DNA of 9,347 bases from assembly GCA_003242205.1 (NCBI GenBank), contig QGUR01000175.1, positions 1 to 9,347 on the forward strand. The letters are read 5' to 3'. Shown in pieces: positions 6,332-9,347 of this stretch. Below the pieces are notes generated by a model, which saw nothing but the letters and a program-made list of their open reading frames with translations, searched no databases and had not been told where the DNA came from. Position numbers and translations under genes: made by a program. Position 1 is the stretch's first letter. The number at the start of each line of letters is the position of its first letter. This DNA is from Chloroflexota bacterium. Its GTDB lineage: Bacteria > Chloroflexota > Anaerolineae > Aggregatilineales > Phototrophicaceae.

Positions 6332-7299
6332 CGACTGTCGCCGCAGCCCCGGCTACGACCGAAACCCGCTGGCGCTTTTTCCGCCGCAACGCACCCTATC
6401 TGATCGTTTACGCGCTGATTCTGGTGATCGCGGTTTTCGGCACGCTCAGTTCCGAGCGCTTTTTGACCGACCGCAATCTGCTCAACGTTTTCCGGCAGAC
6501 GGCATTTCTTGGCACGATCGCGCTGGGGCAGACGCTGGTCATCCTGACCGGCGGCATCGACCTGTCCGTTGGCTCGCTGGTCAAGCTGTCGGTGCTGGTT
6601 TCGGCCATTCTGATGAACGGCGAATCGAGCAATATGGGCGTTGCCATCGCGGCAACACTCGGTCTGGGCGTGCTGGTCGGTTTCATACATGGGCTGCTGA
6701 TCACCCGGCTGAACGTGCCACCGTTTGTGGTGACGCTCGGCTCCTACAGCATCCTCTATGGCATCGCCCTGACGATAACGACCAATCCGATTGGCCGCGC
6801 CGCGCCCGAAATGCTGCGTTTTTATGACCTTCGCATCGGGCCGATTTACGCGCCGACGATTGTTTTCATCATTTTGCTGGTCGCGCTGTCGTTCGTGCTG
6901 CGGCGCACGACCTTTGGCCGCTACATTTACGCCGTGGGCGGAAACGAGCAGGTGGCGCGTCTGTCGGGCATCCCCGTGAAGCGCGTCAAGTTTGGCGTCT
7001 ATATTCTGTGCAGCCTGCTGGCCTCGCTGACCGGGCTGTTCTGGCTCAGCCGTATGGGCATCGGCGACCCGGTGATCGGCGACGGGCTGGAGTTGCAGAC
7101 GATCACGGCGGCCATCCTCGGCGGGACGAGCCTGTTTGGCGGGCGCGGCAGCCTGTGGGGAACGTTGGGTGGCGCGCTACTGCTGAGCCTGACGGCCAAC
7201 GTACTCGTCGTCCTGAACGTCAACCAGTGGATTCAGCAGTTGATTCAGGGCGCCATCATTCTGACCGCCGTCGCGCTCTACAAACAGAAATCCCGGTAG
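6328..7299 (+). CDS. CUT2-family sugar ABC transporter permease (permease 2)
   Basis: A complete 323-residue RbsC-like membrane subunit, the second half of the channel. The family motif GQTLVILTGGIDLSVGS lies at 67-83, and further family blocks are NVPPFVVTLGSYSILYG, YIYAVGGNEQVARLSGIPV (the cytoplasmic coupling segment) and GGTSLFGGRGSLWGTLGG. The first helix is at about 23-40. Its start overlaps the ATPase stop (ATGA at 6328-6331), with GGAG at 6318-6321 giving a six-base spacing, so it is translationally coupled. It shares the architecture of permease 1 but differs in the signature (TGGIDLSVGS against VAGLDLSVGG) and in the N-terminus. It is the last gene of the operon; no clear terminator is visible in the 22 bases before the convergent MBL gene. 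Confidence 0.92.
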   Translation: MTTVAAAPATTETRWRFFRRNAPYLIVYALILVIAVFGTLSSERFLTDRNLLNVFRQTAFLGTIALGQTLVILTGGIDLSVGSLVKLSVLVSAILMNGESSNMGVAIAATLGLGVLVGFIHGLLITRLNVPPFVVTLGSYSILYGIALTITTNPIGRAAPEMLRFYDLRIGPIYAPTIVFIILLVALSFVLRRTTFGRYIYAVGGNEQVARLSGIPVKRVKFGVYILCSLLASLTGLFWLSRMGIGDPVIGDGLELQTITAAILGGTSLFGGRGSLWGTLGGALLLSLTANVLVVLNVNQWIQQLIQGAIILTAVALYKQKSR

Positions 7300-7321
7300 G
7301 AGGCCGCGCACGCCTGCCGGG

Positions 7322-8068
7322 TTACAACAGGTTCGGCGGCACGCCAAGCTGTCTGAAATAGGCGGCGGCCTTGTCTACATGTTCCTTGCCATAGCGCAGT
7401 GAAATTTGCAGATGGCCGGGGACCAGCGCGTCGAAGTCGAGCTTTTCGACCTTGAAGACGCTGCTGGCATAGGCATCGATGCGGCAGTCATGGATGTTCT
7501 GCAACAGGATACGGCCTCCCCAGAAGACCAGATCCGCGCCGAGCAGGTAGGTGCGGTCCCGCCCCTGCATGTGAAAGCTGAGATGGCCGTCGCAGTGGCC
7601 CGGCGTCTCATAGGCCGTCAGTTTTAGATCGCCGACTTCGATGACATCGCCTTCGACAAGTTCACGGTCGACCGGGCAGGGCGGCAGGTGGAAATCCTGC
7701 GGGTAAAAGCCCGCCGCTTTGGCGACATCAAGCGCGACCGCTTTTTCGTCGCCGCTGCGAATGACGGGGGCAGCGAAACGTGAGCTAAAGACCTCGACAT
7801 CGAGCCGTTTCTGCGCTTCGGCGGCTGCGCCGATATGGTCGCAGTGGTAATGGGTCAGGATCAGCTTGCGTACCCGCTTTGGATCGAGGCCGTCCTGACG
7901 CATGTTGTCCAGAATCGTGTCGAAGTCGCCCGGCATGCCAAGGCCTGGGTCTATCAGCGCCAGTTCCGAGCCACCATCGAGGACGAAAACATGGCAATCG
8001 AGCACGCCGGACAGGCCAAAGCCGAAGCGACCGCCGCCGACGACGTAGAGATCATGGGTCAGTTTCAT
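7322..8068 (-). CDS. Metallo-beta-lactamase-fold hydrolase
   Basis: A complete 248-residue MBL-fold protein with the full set of binuclear metal ligands: His73, His75, Asp77 and His78 in THYHCDH, His158 in ETPGHCDGH, Asp179 in LGADLVFWGG, and His219 in LVPGHL. This fits the glyoxalase II-like / general MBL hydrolase group, in which an ester, thioester or related bond of an unknown substrate is cleaved by two metal ions. No signal peptide is seen, so it should be cytoplasmic. The ATG ending at 8068 has AGGAAGG five bases upstream on the minus strand, a strong ribosome binding site. It is convergent with the transporter operon and is separated from the upstream membrane-protein gene by a terminator, so it is probably its own transcript. 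The substrate is unknown. Confidence 0.88.
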   Translation of the reverse strand: MKLTHDLYVVGGGRFGFGLSGVLDCHVFVLDGGSELALIDPGLGMPGDFDTILDNMRQDGLDPKRVRKLILTHYHCDHIGAAAEAQKRLDVEVFSSRFAAPVIRSGDEKAVALDVAKAAGFYPQDFHLPPCPVDRELVEGDVIEVGDLKLTAYETPGHCDGHLSFHMQGRDRTYLLGADLVFWGGRILLQNIHDCRIDAYASSVFKVEKLDFDALVPGHLQISLRYGKEHVDKAAAYFRQLGVPPNLL

Positions 8069-8103
8069 GAGAGCCTTCCTGATGCGCGCGACAATCTGAA
8101 CAA

Positions 8104-8132
8104 ATCTTACTGAACGTGCAGGCGCAGGACAA
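8104..8132 (-). promoter_or_regulatory. Possible promoter of the MBL hydrolase gene
   Basis: On the minus strand, TTGTCC (plus 8127-8132, four of six) is followed by 17 bases and TAAGAT (8104-8109, four of six). Transcription would start near 8097, about 28 bases before the start codon. The -35 begins at the end of the terminator's T-rich tail. Confidence 0.35.
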
Positions 8133-8169
8133 ACAAAACGCCGCCCCGATACGTACCGGGGCGGCGTTT
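8131..8169 (-). terminator. Intrinsic terminator after the membrane-protein gene
   Basis: AAACGCCGCCCC (8136-8147) pairs exactly with GGGGCGGCGTTT (8158-8169), and G8148-C8157 adds one more pair, leaving an eight-base loop. Read on the minus strand, the stem is followed by TTTTGTTTG, a good U-rich tail, 20 bases downstream of the membrane-protein stop codon. In the plus direction only three T's follow, so it works mainly for minus-strand transcripts. Confidence 0.85.
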
Positions 8170-8188
8170 CATGGGTTTGCGAACTCGC

Positions 8189-8722
8189 TCAGGCGCGCAG
8201 TCTGGGCTTGTGAACCACCCGCCACGTCAGGAACGCCAGACCAACGACGAGCATCGACAGCGACCAGACGATGAGCCACTCCGTATTCAACGCGCTGACG
8301 ACGCTGCTGTTGACGCTGATGTTATTGGCGACGATGAGATTCTGCATGGTGAAAACCGTCGTCGCGTGAAAGACAAGCTGCGGCAGCAGGACGCCGAGCG
8401 AGATCGAGACAATATCGATCACCATCTCTCGCCGCAGCCCGCCGGTCGTGGCGTTGCTGAAATAGCAGATGGCGACCAGCACGGCCAGACCGTACTGGTT
8501 GACCATGTGGACGATCTGCATGACGGTCGAATCCTGCGGTGCGGTCAGGCCAAGCGCCAGATGCGCCTGCCGAACAGCCTCCTGATACGCGCCGGCGCAC
8601 AACAGCAGGATCAGCATCGTGATGACGCCGAATACCGCCAGCGCGTCGATTTTCAGCGCGCTGTAGCCCTGTTCCAGCCACGAGAGCGCGTTACCGAGCG
8701 TATTGGTTCGGGTTTCCTGCAT
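8189..8722 (-). CDS. Four-helix integral membrane protein of unknown function
   Basis: A 177-residue membrane protein that I do not recognise. Hydrophobic segments lie at about 27-45 (ALAVFGVITMLILLLCAGA), 77-92, 103-125 (DIVSISLGVLLPQLVF region) and 148-166 (EWLIVWSLSMLVVGLAFL region), and the C-terminus is basic (RVVHKPRLRA). No catalytic motif is visible. The reading frame extends to a GTG at 8779, but I choose the ATG at 8722: it has a GAGG-like ribosome site just upstream, and the longer form would begin upstream of the predicted transcription start, inside the promoter at 8760-8788. It is followed by a strong terminator, so it looks monocistronic. A real protein is supported by the consistent membrane profile, promoter, ribosome site and terminator. 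Confidence 0.75.
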   Translation of the reverse strand: MQETRTNTLGNALSWLEQGYSALKIDALAVFGVITMLILLLCAGAYQEAVRQAHLALGLTAPQDSTVMQIVHMVNQYGLAVLVAICYFSNATTGGLRREMVIDIVSISLGVLLPQLVFHATTVFTMQNLIVANNISVNSSVVSALNTEWLIVWSLSMLVVGLAFLTWRVVHKPRLRA

Positions 8723-8759
8723 GGGACCCTCGCTCCAAAACTTACAGAAAATTTGTTCT

Positions 8760-8788
8760 ATTATCGCAAAAATCGCCACGATTGAAAA
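8760..8788 (-). promoter_or_regulatory. Sigma70-type promoter of the membrane-protein gene
   Basis: On the minus strand, TTTTCA (plus 8783-8788, four of six) is followed by exactly 17 bases and GATAAT (8760-8765, five of six). Transcription would begin near 8753, leaving about 30 bases before the ATG at 8722. The surrounding AT-rich stretch stands out from the GC-rich neighbourhood. Confidence 0.6.
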
Positions 8789-8800
8789 GAGGAGACGTAC

Positions 8801-8941
8801 ATGAATATGAGTAGAAATGCGTTAGAAATTTCGTGGCTGCCGGTTGCGGCGGCTGCGAGGGCGTTGAGCTGGAAAGCTGTTAGTAACGCACCCCGTTCAG
8901 CAGCAATTCATTCCGCAGCAGCAGCGCTCGTGGATCGATGA
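8801..8941 (+). CDS. Candidate small ORF with strong ribosome binding site (46 codons)
   Basis: An ATG at 8801 is preceded by AGAGGAG ending six bases upstream, as good a Shine-Dalgarno as any in the window. The frame encodes 46 residues beginning MNMSRNALEISWLPVAAA and then an Ala-rich tail, and stops at 8939-8941. The last 62 bases are antisense to the end of the yqeK-like gene. No convincing plus-strand promoter is seen: TATTAT at 8759-8764 has no matching -35. No family is recognised and the composition gives little support. It may be a genuine small protein, a remnant of a former gene start, or chance. Confidence 0.3.
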   Translation: MNMSRNALEISWLPVAAAARALSWKAVSNAPRSAAIHSAAAALVDR

Positions 8942-9347
8942 CGCGCTGCCGGTCGATGAGGTAGCGCAGGGTGTGGTCGACGGCCATGAGTACGGCGGTG
9001 TCGAGGTCGCGCTCGGCTGCCTCGCGCAGCGCCTCCACGCCCGGAAAATCGCGCCCCGGCTCGATCAGATCGGCCAGAAAGACGATTTTCTCCAGCGTTC
9101 CCATGCCGGGCGCGCCGGTGGTGTGGTGGTTGCAGGCCGCCGCCAGTTCCGGGTCGTTTAGCTCGAAGATGTCCGCAGCCAGCGCGTAGGCGACAATGCC
9201 ATGCAGCAACATCGGCACGGCCCGGTCGCCTTCGGTGATCGGCAGATGGTTCGCCTCGGCATAAGCCAGCAGGTCGTCGTCCGGCCAGTGTTTGGCGGCG
9301 TCGTGAATCCAGCCGGCGAGACGGGCGCGCGCCACGTCGTCCGGCGC
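8880..9347 (-). CDS. yqeK: YqeK-type HD-domain phosphohydrolase, C-terminal part (cut by window edge)
   Basis: The visible 155 residues match the YqeK group of HD-domain proteins, which cleave diadenosine tetraphosphate symmetrically to ADP. The HD pair is His15-Asp16 in GWIHDAAKH (numbering from the window edge). The other metal-ligand positions are His49 in LLHG, the histidine pair 74-75 in NHHTTGAPGM, and Asp93 in FLADLIEPGRDFPGV, the most diagnostic block of the family. YqeK proteins are usually near 190 residues, so roughly 35-40 N-terminal residues, with the first metal His, are missing beyond the right edge. A GTG at 9335 could be mistaken for the start but would remove conserved sequence. 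In many bacteria yqeK follows nadD and precedes rsfS; no rsfS follows here, and nadD may lie off the window. Confidence 0.85.
   Translation of the reverse strand, partial: APDDVARARLAGWIHDAAKHWPDDDLLAYAEANHLPITEGDRAVPMLLHGIVAYALAADIFELNDPELAAACNHHTTGAPGMGTLEKIVFLADLIEPGRDFPGVEALREAAERDLDTAVLMAVDHTLRYLIDRQRVIDPRALLLRNELLLNGVRY

Noticed and set aside
8171..8785. 204-codon open frame on the plus strand
   Set aside because: Opposite the four-helix membrane protein and highly charged (Asp/Arg/Gln-rich), as expected for the complement of hydrophobic codons; the promoter and terminator support the minus strand.
1..9347. CRISPR arrays, insertion sequences, prophage genes, tRNA or rRNA genes
   Set aside because: No spaced direct-repeat array, transposase or integrase motif, or recognisable cloverleaf or rRNA segment was seen by reading; a covariance-model search was not possible here.

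Overview
This GC-rich bacterial window holds parts of about ten genes, none of them obviously mobile. The most likely source is a member of Chloroflexota (Anaerolineae-like). That is an inference from the style of the secreted binding protein, whose mature N-terminus is a Gln/Glu/Thr/Pro-rich stretch (QEATEEPA), and from the gene mix. No rRNA or marker gene is present to confirm it.

Layout. Positions 1-489 (minus, cut by the left edge) encode the N-terminal part of a zinc-dependent medium-chain alcohol/polyol dehydrogenase. Divergent from it, 637-1131 (plus) encodes a small FMN-type split-barrel (PPOX-like) protein. This gene is tail-to-tail, with a 3-base gap, with a class V aminotransferase of the alanine/serine-glyoxylate type (1135-2256, minus). 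A 214-base divergent intergenic region (2257-2470) carries a recognisable promoter in each direction and an operator-like dyad over the rightward promoter. From 2471 to 7299 runs a CUT2 (ribose-type) sugar ABC transporter operon in the order permease 1, binding protein, double-ATPase, permease 2. The two permeases differ from each other, so the channel is probably a heterodimer. A perfect 28-base palindrome lies between the binding-protein gene and the ATPase gene. Convergent with the operon is a metallo-beta-lactamase-fold hydrolase (7322-8068, minus). Next are an intrinsic terminator, an unrecognised four-helix membrane protein (8189-8722, minus) with a good sigma70-type promoter, a candidate 46-codon plus-strand ORF with a strong ribosome binding site, and the C-terminal part of a YqeK-type HD-domain phosphohydrolase (8880-9347, minus, cut by the right edge).

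How the genes fit together. The only clear functional unit is the transporter, which should import a monosaccharide or polyol-like solute using ATP. The substrate cannot be read from the sequence. The dehydrogenase at the left edge could act on a sugar or polyol, but it is on a separate transcript, so any link is speculative. The PPOX-like protein, aminotransferase, MBL hydrolase, membrane protein and YqeK appear to be independently transcribed. I found no clear case for a wholly new system. The most interesting signals are regulatory: the dyad at 2369-2407, and the hairpin plus mini-ORF at 4740-4787 directly before an ATPase gene that lacks its own Shine-Dalgarno sequence.
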